64,000 bases of DNA from Plectosphaerella cucumerina. Taxonomy: Eukaryota > Ascomycota > Sordariomycetes > Glomerellales > Plectosphaerellaceae. The position numbers and the translations under genes are program-made. This document shows positions 44,801 through 57,211 of the stretch, in pieces (position 1 is the stretch's first letter; each line of letters begins with the position of its first letter). The notes under the pieces were generated by a model. That model was not told the DNA's origin. It worked only from the letters and a program-made list of their open reading frames with translations, and made no database searches. The stretch spans positions 4,340,001 to 4,404,000 of the forward strand of contig JAGPXD010000003.1 in assembly GCA_020746995.1 (NCBI GenBank). The letters run 5' to 3'.

Positions 44801-47800
44801 TGCCTTGTCCTGCCTTGTCCTGCCCTGTGGCGAATCGAATCGGCCGAGTGGCCGGCCCGCGCTATTGTTCAGGGCAAATGCCTGCCGCGCGGGTCCAGAG
44901 AACTGGGTGCGGCGACTGAGGACCTCCGAGGCTGGGAGGGAGTTCCGCGGGGCCCGACCGATTGGCTAGTCATACTAGCACTGGGAAGTCGATGAGCTGC
45001 CAGAGTTCGACCTATGCTTGCAAATTGGAATTCACTGAAGGGGACTTTGTTACTGAGTCCCCGAGTCAGAGACGGTACTTTGACGGGAGAACGTGGGCGG
45101 ACCTACGGGCTATCGGCAGGCCCAGACACTATAAGTATCCGTTCAGTATCCACGTCCACGGGGTGCGAGGACCCCGAGACGCAAAAGGTGTTCCCGATGG
45201 CTTGGTTCGGCGGATCGGGGACAACTTGGAAGCACGGGTACCTGTAGATGGCAGGTCCTCACGCATCCCGCGGCATGCCATGAAAAGCAGGCCGGCTAGC
45301 AAGGCTAGCTAGCCATGGAGCTCTTGCATTTGGCCCGAGCAGACAAGTAGTGCATTTGGGCCGAGGACCGCCGTGTCTTGAAGTGGCTACAGAGGTGTCC
45401 GGCCCGGGGGCATCAGAGGTGTGTCGTCGGGCCGCCGGGGGGCGCCCCGAGTTGCTGTCGACCGCCGGTGGTAAGTAAGTATGCGGTCAGGTGGTCCCCG
45501 CATGGAACTTCCAGAAGAAAACCTCTCCCTTGCAGTGCAAGGCCTTGGTTGGGTTGTCGTGCGATGAGTTGCGAGCCGAGAGGCGAATTCGGCTTAGCCG
45601 CGCACGAAAATCCTAAATATAGCTTTGCGCCCCCCCCCCCCCTCCATCAGTCTGGGGGCTTGGGGTGGGCTCTTCTGACTTCAAGATCGCTGCGCAATTG
45701 ACTCCCAGTGGACGGTCAAGCCCAGCAAGACCCGAAAATCACCCGAGACCGCGGTGTCCCTGCCATGCGATGCCAAGCTTTTAGGCTGCCGTTTAGCAGC
45801 GCCCCGCACTGTGGGCCCGCGGACGCCGCTAGTACGGTGCACTGTGGCTTCCCGTTCACTGCAGGCCAAGCTTGAGGCAGGCCCTCCCTGCCTGGTCGGT
45901 GCATCGCCGAATCGGCAAGTTCCTCCGCCTCCACTGCGTTGGCAGATGGCTGACCGACCACGACACGACACACACCACTACTATGCTACGCTTGACGATG
46001 GAATGCGCTCGCGGAAGGAATCCGCATTGAAGCCATCGACAGATGCGAGAGGCTACCAACCATGAAGACCTGGGACATCCTTGGCAAGCAAGCTACCGCC
46101 CGACGGACATCCACGGACCACACCCCGAGTCCCCCTCGCCCCTCGCCCTGTAGACTGCCGATGCGAGTCATCCTGCTCGCAACGGAACGCAACCAGGCAC
46201 GCCGATGACGGCTTGCTTCCCCTGTCCTGTCCTGTCCTGCCCTCCGCCCGTCTCGACAGGCTGTCGTTCCATCCTGCTGCATCGTGGGATCCGCTCGGCC
46301 AATCAACCAGCGAAGGACCGTTCTGCACCCAGATGCACCCTGCTCTCGCCTGCGCCCTATTGCATAGTTGCTGCAGCTCGTCGGTCACATTCGGCGCCCC
46401 GTCACCAAACACCTAACCTACTAGCGTATATGAGACGCCGTCCCGATCGCTGCCGGGACTCTCCTCCCAGTCTTCGCTGAGCTGTCCGCGGCCTTCTCTC
46501 TTCGTGGTTGCTGGACCCTCTTCAGCAGTCCAAGTCGGCCACGACACTGGCCGCCCCCCTGAAGCTGTGCCACGCAGGTGCGACATGAAGAGTCCACGGG
46601 GAACCAATGGCTTCCTGGTCCTCGCACTGCTCATCCGAGGATCATGCACCTGCGCATGGTGAGGCCCAGTGTGCTGTGCGGCTGACCTGGTCAACGCCGC
46701 TTGTCTGCACTCCATACGGACGTTGCGCCAGGACGAGTGATGCCGATACTACCTGGGCCCTGCACGCTGACTTCCCATCCCTTGAAATGCCTCGCTGGGC
46801 TCACAAGGCCACGATCCGGGGTGGCTGGGGTCATGCCGCCTCGTGTTCCTTTTTGGGAGTCGCATTCTCTATGCCCCGACCCTCGTCTGCTGCCAGCCCT
46901 AGCGAGGTATGGGGAAACACTGCGGCTCTGGATTCTTTCCTGGGAAGTGTGAAGGGGAAGGAGAGACAATAGCAGGCGTGACAGCATCGATAGTGGCGGC
47001 CTCCTAGGCCGATCTCGAAGACGGCTCTTTGCACCGCAGTGTCGATTATCGACGCTGTCACACCGCCAATGTCACCCAGGCACGACAGCTGTGCGTGCTG
47101 CGAACTGCTGTGCCTCGCACACCGAATCCCTCTCTCACTGGCAGAGAACTTTGTCAGCCCGTTGCAGAGTCTGGTCACGCGCCTCAGGGCACTTTTGAAG
47201 TGGATTCAGGAGATTCAGGGGCTGCCCTCGAACACTTGCCACCTCAGCCCTTGGTCATGAAGAGGCGTATCGTAGACAGAAAGGGGCGGATCGGACATGG
47301 CTCTTGCTTCTCTTGACTGTTGCCCCTTTCTATCTCATCATCCTGGAAGCCCTGCGGCACGCTTGCTGGCTGGCTCGCCTCCATTCGTCGGAGTGACGGT
47401 GTGTCTACGAAGGATAATTGCTGCATCAGGACAAACAGAAACCTTGAAGATAGGCTGGTGATCTGATATCAGGGGGAGGGCTGTTTAAGCGCTCTTTGGC
47501 GATGTTCTGCAGTGTCTCCGCTGCCCTCGTGTCACTGGGTGGCCGTCGTCCATGGATCGTCAATCACTGAGGCATTGCGATGTTGCCGCCCAACACCATC
47601 TCTTTGAGCCTTTCCACCCGAATCAAACATATCTCATCACGGGAGGATGGCTGAGATGACCTGCTGAGTCGAGATAACGCCAGACAGCCTCCCTTGTCTG
47701 TTCTCCCTCGTCGAGGACGAAAGGAGCTCATCTCAATGGCGGGCGCGAAGGGCGACCTCGTGTCGCCCTAGGCAACATGTTGCTATTTTCGGCAACCCTG

Positions 47801-49665
47801 CATTAGCCCTTCCCCTGAGGCTGAGAGGAGAATCGGTCGGCTGTCGAAGCAGGTGGCCGTTGGTATGAATTTCTTGTAGCGAGTTTTTTTCTCAGTCGAG
47901 TTTTCCTTGCGGTTGTGCTTCACGTCGTGAGCGGCGCGCTTAGGCCAGGGATCTCCAGAGTGCTGGCTCAAAGACAGCAACACCAATAGCTTCTGCCGAA
48001 GTGGATGCTCCCTTCGAGCTCTCGGTCGCTCGCTTGTCTGTCGAGGACGTAAGTGAGGGGTGTCTGTACTGACTGGCCACGATGTAGGTATGGGGGGTTG
48101 GGCGCTGCCGTCGGGAAGAGTGCTAGATAGGGGCTGGCCTTGGTCATCTGGCCCTGACCCGCCCTTCCGCGTGTCACATTATGGGATGGGAGAAGCAGTA
48201 TGCAGGGGCAAGATGAGGATGCGGCGATCCATCAGGCCATTGCTGCTAGGCAGCGAGATCGTCTATTCCGCGGCCTCCTTTCAGTTGGCCTCCCCCTATT
48301 CATGTCCTCGACGAGGGGTACCAGTATGGAAGTCCGCTGCTCATGGCGATTGAGAAACGGCTATCATTCCGAGACAAGTCGGCAACGGCACGTTCGAATG
48401 GTGGCAAGACCTAACTCCCCTGGCGCCATTTGTCGAGGTGATTGTGGTTCTGTTCTTCTGGCTACGGCCCCTCAGAGGGCGTCCGCCACGCATGCAGTAT
48501 CGGATCACCGGCTTCCAATCATCAACTGATGAAGTTCAGAAGGAACACGTCACATGAATGGTAATGTGTGTTCTTGGACAACCTGGAATGCGCTTCGTCA
48601 AGTCGCAAAGCGCAAATGGACGGGTGTCCCGCAACGATCATCGGGCCCGAAGCACCCTGGCAGAGTTCGTATTCGCGCCCAAAGGGTTTAGCCAGGGCAA
48701 GCACCAAGCCACTACATGACCTACGCACATTCCTCCTGTTCTTCTTCGTCTAGTGCTTCTACTGAAGATCTAATTCTGGGAAACCAGCTCGATTGACCCC
48801 CGTCTGGCGGCATGGCGAGTGCCATCATCGCGATCTCAGGGGTAGAGCCGTGGATGAAAAAGGCCTCTCTCGCGCATTGGTAGCGTTGCCTCTGAAAAGA
48901 ACCCACCTGTGGCCTGCCGGTACGTACTCGGGACATGGTAACTGCTGTTCAGGGCGTCTGTCGCCTGGAAAGTGGCAGTTCCCTCGACTTCATGCACACC
49001 ATTGATGATGATGTACCCATTTTCCCACACCACGGTCCTAGCAGGGGAACTTACCAGTGGGAGCCGACGGCATGCAGAGCATGTCAGACTCGGATTGTGA
49101 TAAATGGGACCAAGCAACCAGAAGACCAGAGTATTCTTGAATCGAGACGTGCCGTGGCTTAGGACAATGCTCCAGGACGCCAGTGGTATGCACTGAGAGC
49201 CTTTTCTGCCCTCCGCCATTTCTCGAATACTATCCTCGAAACGTGTGAATCAATTGCTTCGCAAAGGTAGCTTGAACATCGTGTTGAATTCATCTATCAT
49301 GCCCATCGTCCCCACGCTTTTCCATGCAGCATCAAACGTATGCCCACGGCTCCCATTGCCCAGAACCCACACATGGCATGCCCGGCTACTTGGCGCCAAT
49401 GTCTCCACGAACGCTCGTAAACCGAGCCGTCCCTGTGAGCATGCACCCTTCTTCCCTTCCCCCGCCCATATCATCGGTAAAGTGGTTAAAAAAAAGCTAT
49501 CTAATGGGGATCATCGCTGCTCCCTGAGCGCCAGTTGAACACTGGTCGCGAGCCAAGAATCCATCGCAAACATGGGTATCCTTCGGAGGAGTCGTACTCG
49601 CCGGTCCTCCAACGCGACGCTCGCCATGCCTGTCCCTGATGGAAAAACATGCCTGCCTATTCTAT
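38877..49665. other. Gene-poor region, about 10.8 kb
   Basis: Runs from the start of the Zn2Cys6 gene to the end of KAP104. I see no recognisable gene. Open frames (39672-40283, 40637-41224, 42863-43570 and 44155-44769, minus; 40869-41312, plus) are Arg/Pro/Ser/Gly-rich, shadowed on the opposite strand and lack domains. The DNA has many G and C runs, including a 13-base C run at 45630-45642, and short tandem repeats (ACAG-type at 39846-39872, GGGCCAC at 43550-43573, CCTGT at 46220-46241). Just upstream of the transcription factor the minus strand is purine/pyrimidine-skewed, as in fungal leaders. It could hold a very long promoter or unseen non-coding RNA genes. Confidence 0.55.
43550..43573. 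repeat. GGGCCAC short tandem repeat
   Basis: Three perfect 7-base units GGGCCAC followed by GGG. Sits in the gene-poor region; no function implied. Confidence 0.85.
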
Positions 49666-52614
49666 TTATAGCGAGTACTTCTCCCTCAGTGCTTGTTGGT
49701 CTCGCGGCTGCATCTGTCCCACAAAGTCGTTGAAGGTGGGAATGAGCTGGCGGTAGACGTTGAGAATCTGGTCGTAATTAGTACTGCGTGCTTGAGCTGT
49801 GAAGAAGAAGGTGTGAAGACTAACCTTGAGGAAGACATCGTGCAGCTCCTGCTTGATGGGGTTCTGGAGGTCGAGATCCTGGTATCTCGCAATCGCCACG
49901 AAGAACTGAGGCAGGGCACTCTCCATGGCCTGAGGGTTCTGTGCGACGACCAGCGTGAAGCCCTTGAATGCCGTCGCCTTTTCCTCCGAGACCTCGACCG
50001 TCTCCATCGACGACAGGAAGTCTTCGGCAAAGCTGGGCAGCATGGGGGCCAGCTGCTCGTGGCTGTGCAGGCCAAGACGACCGATGGCAATCGCGGCGTT
50101 CTCCCTCACCGAGTGAGAGACCCGAGGGTTGGTGATGATCTCGACGAAGCGCTGGAGAAGTTCTTGGACGAAGGGCTTGATCGTCTTGGTGTCTTGCATG
50201 GAGATTTCGCCGGCAGCCCAGCAAGCATTATTCACAACGCTGAATCCCGAGTCGATCTCTTCGTCGAGAATTCTGTCCAGATCCAGCTGCTTGAGCAGAA
50301 TCGGCAGGATGCTCGGGAGATGGCTCTCCAGCTGGGCGAAAACGTAGCGCGAGCAGTCGCCCAGAAGGGCGTAGCCGGATTGCCGAACGTCGTCCTGGAA
50401 GTCCTCCAGGCAGAAGCTGAGAAGCTCAAAGAACTTACCGGAAGCGCTGTGAACCAGCTCCTGGGTCTTGGACTCGTCGAGAGCTTGGATGATGGCGCTC
50501 AGAAGATCCAAGCTAGTAACCAGGAAGTCCTTATCTGGGGCCTCGACACTAGGGTTCGTTGTCGCCAGCATGCTCTGCTCAAGGTTCTGGTGGATGATGT
50601 TGACACAGCGCTCGAAGATGGGCTGGGCGTACGGAGTGAAAGCCTGGTTCAGGGCGAGGGCCACGTAGGAGAGACACTCCAGCAGAGGGAACAGTTCCCG
50701 CGACTGGTCGTTCACCTTCTGGTACCTGTCGATGAGAGCAGGCATGAAGATGCTGACAATCTCCGGGCGCGCCATCTGGGGACCGATCTGCTCAGCAAGT
50801 GTCTGCAGGCAGTCGTAAAGGATGAAGGTGTTCTTGTCCTTGTATCGTGCGAAGCAGCGGACAAACTGTTGCAGAATAGGGGCCACGTAGGGGCTCAGAG
50901 CCTTGCCGGCCTGGTCTTCGAGGTTGGCAAAGGCCGAGGCAGCAGCTTCCTGGACCTTCTTGTTCTTGTCGAGCATCTTGCGCAGAATACCATCCATCAT
51001 GGGCTCGAAGAAGGTGGCCCGGTCTTGCGGGTTCTCGAGGTTGGCGGCCCATGAGGAATATCGTCCAAGCGTCCAGCAGGTGATTTGCCGCACAATGGGC
51101 TCGGTGTCCTCGAGCAGGGTGAGCAGGTACGGAATGAGCTCCGGGAGATGAGGTGTGACAGCGTTGATGGCGCCCTCAGCAACGGCTCCCAAGGCAAGGA
51201 CCGCAGCTTCGCGGTACGGCCAATCGTCATGCTTGAGGTTGCTGGTCAAGTACGGAAGGATGGCGTTGAAGACGGGATCCTGGAAGTCGCTGCTGAACAC
51301 GTCGAGGGCCGCAGCAGAGCACTTCCTGACCGTCCATCTCTCGTCGGGGTTCTCGTCGCCCGCCTCGTCAAGATCGTCAATCTCGCCCTCCTCAAGGTCG
51401 TCGTCCATGCCGCCGAGCTTCTCGTAGTTGTCGCCATTTTGGGCCGAGTCCGCAGCACCATCACCGCCGAGCGCCTTCCTGGCCTGTTTGACCTTGGCGA
51501 ATGCCGGCTTGATGTCTTCCTCTCGGTCCTCCTCGTCCTCGTCGTCGGACGCTCCACCAAGAAGCGCAATGTCCTCGCCGCTGTACACCATACATTCCAG
51601 AAGAACAGGGACAATCTTGTCGAGGTAGGGGGCTAGCGACTTCCAGAGGTCTGAGTGCTCGCCGACGGCCAGCCAGAATTCGGAGGCCTCGCAGGCAAGC
51701 TCTTCGTCGTCGCTCTTCTGCTGCGAGATGATGTAGTCGACCAGACCGCTGATGTGCGGCTGGAGCTTGTCGGGTCGGGCCTCGACAAGCTGCACAAACG
51801 CATGGCAGACTTGTCGGCGGACGTCGGGGTTGTTGTCGCCAGCGAGGGTGAAGAGATGAGAGAGGAGGCTGTCGATGTTGTTGAGCATGGCCTGAGATTT
51901 CCGAGGGATGAAGACGTTGATGGCTGTCAGAGCCGCGGCGCGGACCTTGGGGAGCGGGTTCTTGGTGGCTTCAATGAACTTGGGCATCAGGAAGTTCAGG
52001 GGCCGCTGGCCGTTGACTTCGCGGTCAAGGACCTTGACGTTGTCCTCGCAGATCTTGGCCATAGCAGACATAGCGCCCTCCTGGGCCTCGGGCGGCACCT
52101 GGCCGCTTTCGTTGGAGAGGAGGCTCAACAGCTGGGGAAGGAATTCGGGCCAGGCAAGAAGCCCACCCTTGCTGATGATCTCGGTGGCGATGTTGCCGGC
52201 GTAGCTTCGAATCTGAGATTTCTTGTCCTGGATACCCATGGGCACCGCCAGCTTTATCAGAGCCATGCTCTGCTCGGGGATGCTCTTGAAGTCGGTCTTG
52301 AGGTTGTTCTTCAGCATCAATGCTGCGGCCGAGCGCACGAGGTTATAGTCTTCGGGAGAGCATTGGACGCCTGCCGGGGTCTCAGAGCTGGAGAACAGAT
52401 ACGCCAGGTAGTTGTTGATGTCCGGAGATGACTTGGCTTGTGACAGCATCTGAGCAACATGTCAGCTAACGACGTCCTCCGGGGGCAGTAGGTGCAAGAG
52501 GGTTCGCCATACGTCTTCGGCCTGCTTCCTTGCAGCTTTGTCAAAGCCGCTCAAAGAGTCCCTGAGACACAGCGCCAGCTGGCTCAGGTTCTCTGGAGAG
52601 GGCTGCCAATCCAT
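49666..52614 (-). CDS. KAP104: Transportin / karyopherin beta-2, Kap104 orthologue (942 aa)
   Basis: Nuclear import receptor for PY-NLS cargoes such as mRNA-binding proteins. Exons on minus: 52513-52614, 49825-52449 and 49666-49767; introns 52450-52512 and 49768-49824 have GT..AG ends, and the second has a TACTAAT branch-like site. Start MDWQPSPENLSQL joins KQAED-MLSQAKSSPDINNYLAYLF, the N-terminal transportin signature. HEAT repeats run through the whole chain: GLLAWPEFLPQLLSLLSNE, AMAKICEDNVKVLD, LDVFSSDFQDPVFNAILPYL, DDWPYREAAVLALGAVAEG, VRQITCWTLGRYSSWA, VVNNACWAAGEISMQ and VRENAAIAIGRLG. The acidic H8 loop that releases cargo upon RanGTP binding is GGMDDDLEEGEIDDLDEAGD, near residue 370. 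The C-terminus ends in ALREKYSL. Length (usual ~890-940) is normal. Intron 49768-49824 is stop-free and in frame. Confidence 0.96.
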
Positions 52615-54350
52615 GGCCGGGTTTATTAGGAGATGTCGCGGATGGTTGGTGTTGGATGGTGCTCGGGGCTTCGCGGGGTTGAAACGTATACGTGGGCGAC
52701 CGAGACGGCACTTTTGGCGAAGGTAAGCGCCTTCAAAGTGGATTCGGACGTCTTGCGTCGTCTCTTGAGGCGATGGCCGACTATCTGGGCGGCCTGGGTT
52801 GGTGAATTCGCGGGGGTTTGAAGTAGTTGTTGGCACTGCGGGTCGACGTTGAGAAAATCAGAGTGACTTGGGGTTGCCCCTCTCTCTCTGGGGGGCGGCG
52901 CAAAGCTGGAGTTTCCTGGAACTTTTAGGCGCAGCGGAGGGGCAAATCCGCTAGAGCCACCACCTTCCGCCGGTGGCTTCCCCGACACTTTGACACAGCT
53001 CCAAGTGGGTACCTTTGCACGATAAGATAAGGAAGTGGTGTGTTTGAGCACGAAGTTGAACACCTCACCTCACTTTCCCTTTCAGATGCATTCGGGTTGT
53101 CCCTGAGAATACTCGTACCTAATGATATGCTCGGTGCCCAAGATGGCCAAGGTGCGGTAGGTAGGGCAATGAATCCGCAGCGGATGCATTCTCATTGCGG
53201 AAGTCACCTGTCAAAATGGCTGCCCTGGCGTGACACAAGGACGAGGCTACATCATGATCGGATCAACGAAACGACCTGAATTCTCAGGACCAACTCCAAG
53301 AAGTTGGAACTTGAACAGCGCGTATACAGCCTCGACAGGTTCTTCGCTCATATCTGACGCGGCAAGCAACCCACTCACACACAGGCCGGTTGTACCAGAT
53401 ACCTCGGGCATTTGGACGAAACGGGTGCCTGCACCCTCTGACCGAAATTCAGGGTGGCGGCAATACTTGAACAGGCACAACAAACACTGGCCGCCAATCT
53501 ATGCCCCTCGCCTGGAAAACGGCTGGTCGATATCGCCTGCCAGCCACCTTGAAGCCTGACAGCTGTGTGCAGCCACCCGAGGACTCCTCCCAGCGCCATG
53601 TTATACAGGGAATGGGGCTACTCTCGGCATGCGTCCCACGTGTATTCGGGTCCTGCAAGGTCCGCCTGAATCGGTTGGGATTTGACCTCAATATGGCTTC
53701 TGGCACATCCTTCGGTCGGCTCCCTGCACTGTTGACAAACACCGCCTCGGTGCAGGCAGTCGATGTTCGTGCCCGATGCCGTCGTCAAGGGTGGTGGTCC
53801 GGCTGTTGGGCTCGGCTCTTCATCACGCGTTGAAGTCAAGAGTGTTCGTATCCAGATTCGGAGGAAACTTGCGCAAGAGGCAGGCATGCGTATGCTCGTT
53901 TCGAAGGTGACGTACCCTCCCTCGCTGAGTTGTTACGTGCTGCTGTCCAGACCGCCTATTTGCTCGCCCATAGCTTTGCAATACCTCGCCGTTCCAAGCT
54001 CTTGCGATGCCATCATACAGATCTGATCATTCCTGTATCCTCCAAGATCGATCTCGCGGTGTGCTCAAATCTCTCGTGCATGGCAGGCTTCGTCCAAGCG
54101 GTGAGCCAGACTGTCTATCTGGGGTGCGCGGCTGCAGAGGGATACTGCAGTATACGATGCAGAAAGCCGTCCGTAGTCCTTTCTGCCAGAATCCGCTTGC
54201 CTCGGCCTCGCATTCCCTCGCGTACGTCACGTCGCCATAAGGCAGCCAGAGGGAACAGAGTTGCGTTGCAGCAACATCCCTAATCGTAGAGCGTTTGTGT
54301 TGTCATGTGTCTAGAATCTGTCCGTTTCGAGATACGCCTCCTGCGGGCGG
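52615..54350. other. Intergenic region, 1.7 kb
   Basis: Holds the KAP104 promoter and the 3' flank of the proteasome-chaperone gene. Frames at 53501-53833 (plus) and 53449-53887 (minus) overlap each other on opposite strands and show no family features. Nothing else recognised. Confidence 0.45.
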
Positions 54351-54855
54351 CTAGAGGTCCGTTTTGGTTGCTTTGCCAGCTGGACGAACGACGTGTGTCA
54401 ACCTCTCGCTCACTACGGCTGCAACTCGCTGGAACACATCCATCTCTTCCTCAACCGTGCCCCCCTCAGGACAGTTTGCAAAGGAACACGAGTTTCCCAC
54501 GTAGACAGGCATGTTGGACTTGCGAGCCAGGAGCTTGGCGATGCGAGTGGTAAACTCGACCGTCGCCTCGTTGGCAAACAGCGTGGTCGATATGGGCTGT
54601 GCTGGGTTGAAGCGCTGGTCCGTGTGAGTTCACAGCCAAAGCACGCTGGATTTTTGGTGAACTTACATCAGGAAGTGCGTATACGAAGGAGCCGAGAGGC
54701 GCAGGGGTGGATGGGTCGTCCTGGTTTGCTGTCGTCAAGAAGAGGGTGATGGCCTTGGCCCGCACAGTGAGGTGAATGAAGACTTTGGTGTCAATGGAGC
54801 GGGGGAGCGGCAGGGAAACCTGCATCGGCTCATTTTCAAGTACCTCCATTCTCAA
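54351..54855 (-). CDS. Proteasome assembly chaperone 4-like protein, POC4/PAC4 type (150 aa)
   Basis: Small chaperone expected to pair with a PAC3-type partner in alpha-ring assembly of the 20S proteasome. Exons on minus: 54667-54855 and 54351-54614; intron 54615-54666 is GTAAGT..ACCAG, phase 0. Start MRMEVLENEP; an alternative Met is at residue 3. The sequence follows the PAC4 pattern: an N-terminal strand pair (FIHLTVRAKAITLFLTTAN), LGSFVYALPD, then ISTTLFAN, FTTRIAKLLARKSNMPVYVGNS and the C-terminal VEEEMDVFQRVAAVVSERL. The LARK-N-x-P/Q-V-(Y/F)-V block is the most telling. Length is normal for the family. It lies downstream of the tRNA methyltransferase in the same direction, 338 bp away. 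The call rests on pattern recognition in a short, fast-evolving family, so it is moderately sure. Confidence 0.75.
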
Positions 54856-55193
54856 TTTGAGCCGCGCTCAAGGGGATGGCTGTCAAACGTGGTGCTGTCG
54901 TCAACAAGATGATGGCATGGGAGGTGTGAAGGGGGAGGGGAGCCTCTGCGTCAAGGGTTTTGGCGGCAAGATGGCGGAAACGGGAAGCGCTGGTTCCCAC
55001 GCACTGTGGGTGCCCGCCAGCAACGTCCGTCTCTCACTCAGATCCGGTATTACAGATCCACGATCCAAGTACACCGACGAACACGAAATTTCCTGTTCCC
55101 TGCCTTCGAAGTTCAAATATACAGTAATGTACAGTTGTCTACATGTGACCTTCTTCTTGGCCAAGCCGGCGTCAGTACATGGGGAGAATACAA
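54856..55193. other. Intergenic region, 338 bp
   Basis: Between two tandem minus-strand genes: 3' flank of the tRNA methyltransferase and promoter of the PAC4-like gene. No specific element seen. A small frame at 54901-55164 has no family features. Confidence 0.4.
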
Positions 55194-56820
55194 TCAGCCC
55201 TCTGACGGCGTGCTCTCTGCGCTCTCCTCCGACGTGACCTTCTCACCTTCTTGCGACTGCGAAGAGTTCGGCAGCTTCTTGGTGAAGACGGCCAGGAAGC
55301 CACCTCCGCCGACAAGATTGCCAACCTTGGGCCTACAGACTTGCACAGTGTTGGGCTCAGCAGCAACGACGTCCGAAGCTCCGGCGTCCCCATCCGAGGC
55401 GGTTTGTGCTGTCGCGGCTTCTCGCTTCGCCTTCCTGGGCGTTACGGTCCTGACATCCCACTCCCGACCGCCTACGGCATCCGTGAAGCCCGGGGCCCAC
55501 GAGCCGGGCATCAGTTCGATGGTCTTCTCGGCGTGCAACGGCTGCTTCGTCTCGGTCGCCCAGACAACGAACTCCATGACCTGTGTGACTGATGGGAAGA
55601 AGACTACAAGCTTTCCGTGAGGCTTGAGGGCTTCCACGACCAGATCGGCATCTACAACATACGGAGTCAGTCAATGTCGTTTGCTTTGGTTCAGGGGTGG
55701 AGGGGAGGAGGCAGTAGAAGCTGGTAGGAAGTGGGTTTCCAACAAGACCGGGGTGGGAAGGAGAAGCATTGCGTGGACTTACGGTCCGCAGAGCCAGGCA
55801 GGTCTAGGACCGCGTGGCTGAGGAATGGCTGCCTTCCGTTCTCGGCGAACCGTGACTCCATGAACGACTTGATTGTGCGCACATGGAAATCGACGTCCAA
55901 CACATATCGCCCGCGGCAGAATCCCTGCACCACTCCGTGCGCCTTGCGGCTCGTGGAGGATTTGACGTCCAGAGAGTGAAGGATGGCACGTCTGCTGGCA
56001 CGGTATGCCTGCAACTGGGCCTCCAGCTCGGGAGAGTCAAGCTCTGGGGCATGAGGCATGTCGCCACAAACGGGGGAATCATCAGTGGCCGTGTTGCGCA
56101 GCAGGAGCCCACGCTTGTATGGTGCTGCGAGCATGGCTCGTCTCAGATTGGGAGGGACTGGTGGGTTGGCTCCATGAAGAGTCCGGGTGATGTGTAGCGT
56201 CAGAGACCCCATTCCGGTCCCCGCCTCGAACAACTCCATGACAGGTCCGGCATCTGCCTCTGGATCCTCCCCAGGAACGGGGACGTTGATGTCCAGCAGT
56301 GACACGATCAGGCTGGCATCTTGTGGGTAGATCTGAGCAAGGGAGGTCAGTCGGGAAGGGGTCCTCGGGCTTCGTCAAAGCCACGGGGAAGATTCACTGA
56401 CCGGCGTCGCAACACGAGGCTGGTTGGTCAGGTATTGCGACAAAGTGACCTCGGCCAGGCGCACCGGGTAACCCTTGCTGTCGGTGACGATACTGGGAAT
56501 AGGACGGCCTATGAGATCGGAGCCCTGGAGCGTGGCGCCATAGTCCAGCTTGATAGTTGTATCTGGCCGCAAGATTGGCGACAAGTGCTGCTTCGCAAAG
56601 GCATAGGGTTTCTTTTGTCGGAGTTGGAGGACGTCATGTTCTGGTGGCGGCAGAGAGTATCTTGTCAGCGCCAAGTTCAAGTTGGGCGAATTTCCAGAAT
56701 TGCGTTTAGGAGGGCTGACTTGGTACCTTGGACGACTCTGGATGAGTACCGGACCTGGCTTGCCTGCCTCGTCAAATGCGAAGCCGTACGCGCGGTCCTC
56801 ACGCAGCTGGATTGGAACAT
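55194..56820 (-). CDS. Mitochondrial tRNA (adenine-N1)-methyltransferase, TRMT61B/Trm61-like (446 aa)
   Basis: Predicted SAM-dependent enzyme making m1A58 (or a related m1A) in mitochondrial tRNA. Exons on minus: 56727-56820, 56402-56640, 55783-56332 and 55194-55651; introns of 86, 69 and 131 bp have GT..AG ends. The first exon encodes a basic, Ser/Thr/Arg-rich presequence (MFQSSCVRTARTASHLTRQA) and joins as VVQ-EHDVLQLRQKK; the acceptor at 56641 is the one that keeps phase. Next come GSDLIGRPIPSIVTDSKGYPVRL (read as the N-terminal OB-like part), PIYPQDASLIVSLLDI, a block shared with TRMT61B, and the SAM motif LFEAGTGMGSLTLHI. An insert of ~70 residues follows (CGDMPHAPELDSP...). Then DVDFHVRTIKSFME, AVLDLPGSADHADLVVEALKPHG and FFPSVTQVMEFV complete the fold. 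The Gly/Ser/Glu-rich tail is likely disordered. Shares a 391-bp divergent promoter with the lipase. Confidence 0.87.
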
Positions 56821-57211
56821 CGTTCGAATTCCAAACAAAGTTTCCGGAGCCTCATCTTTTTTTGGAATCCCGTGCTAGCATTGACTTTCGAACGCGACGG
56901 AGACGCGACGGGGTGCAGGTGCCGGGGCGGCGTTGTCACTTGTGACCAGTTGGGAGGCTTCACTGGAACGGGTGAGGTACAGCCAGCCGGGCCCCGCAGA
57001 CATGTGATCGCATGTCAGTGCTTACAGGCATCGTTCAGCCGCGTGTTGGGACCTAGGGATGAACATCACTCCATCACATCACAGACCGACGGGATCCGAA
57101 TTATTGCAAGCCATCTTTGACATCGCCAGCGCATCCTCTTTTTACTGCGTTATTTGGCATTCATACTAATACTCTGCTTTTTCTCAAAAAATACCTTCCT
57201 TGCGCCTCAAC
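56821..57211. promoter_or_regulatory. Bidirectional promoter between tRNA methyltransferase and lipase
   Basis: 391 bp between two divergent start codons. AT-rich with T runs on the plus strand at about 57160-57195, just before the lipase ATG. No specific factor site recognised. Confidence 0.5.

Noticed and set aside
49693..51054. Plus-strand frame of 453 codons opposite KAP104
   Set aside because: Antisense shadow of HEAT-repeat coding sequence; Leu/Val/Glu/Asp-rich pattern mirrors the opposite codons.
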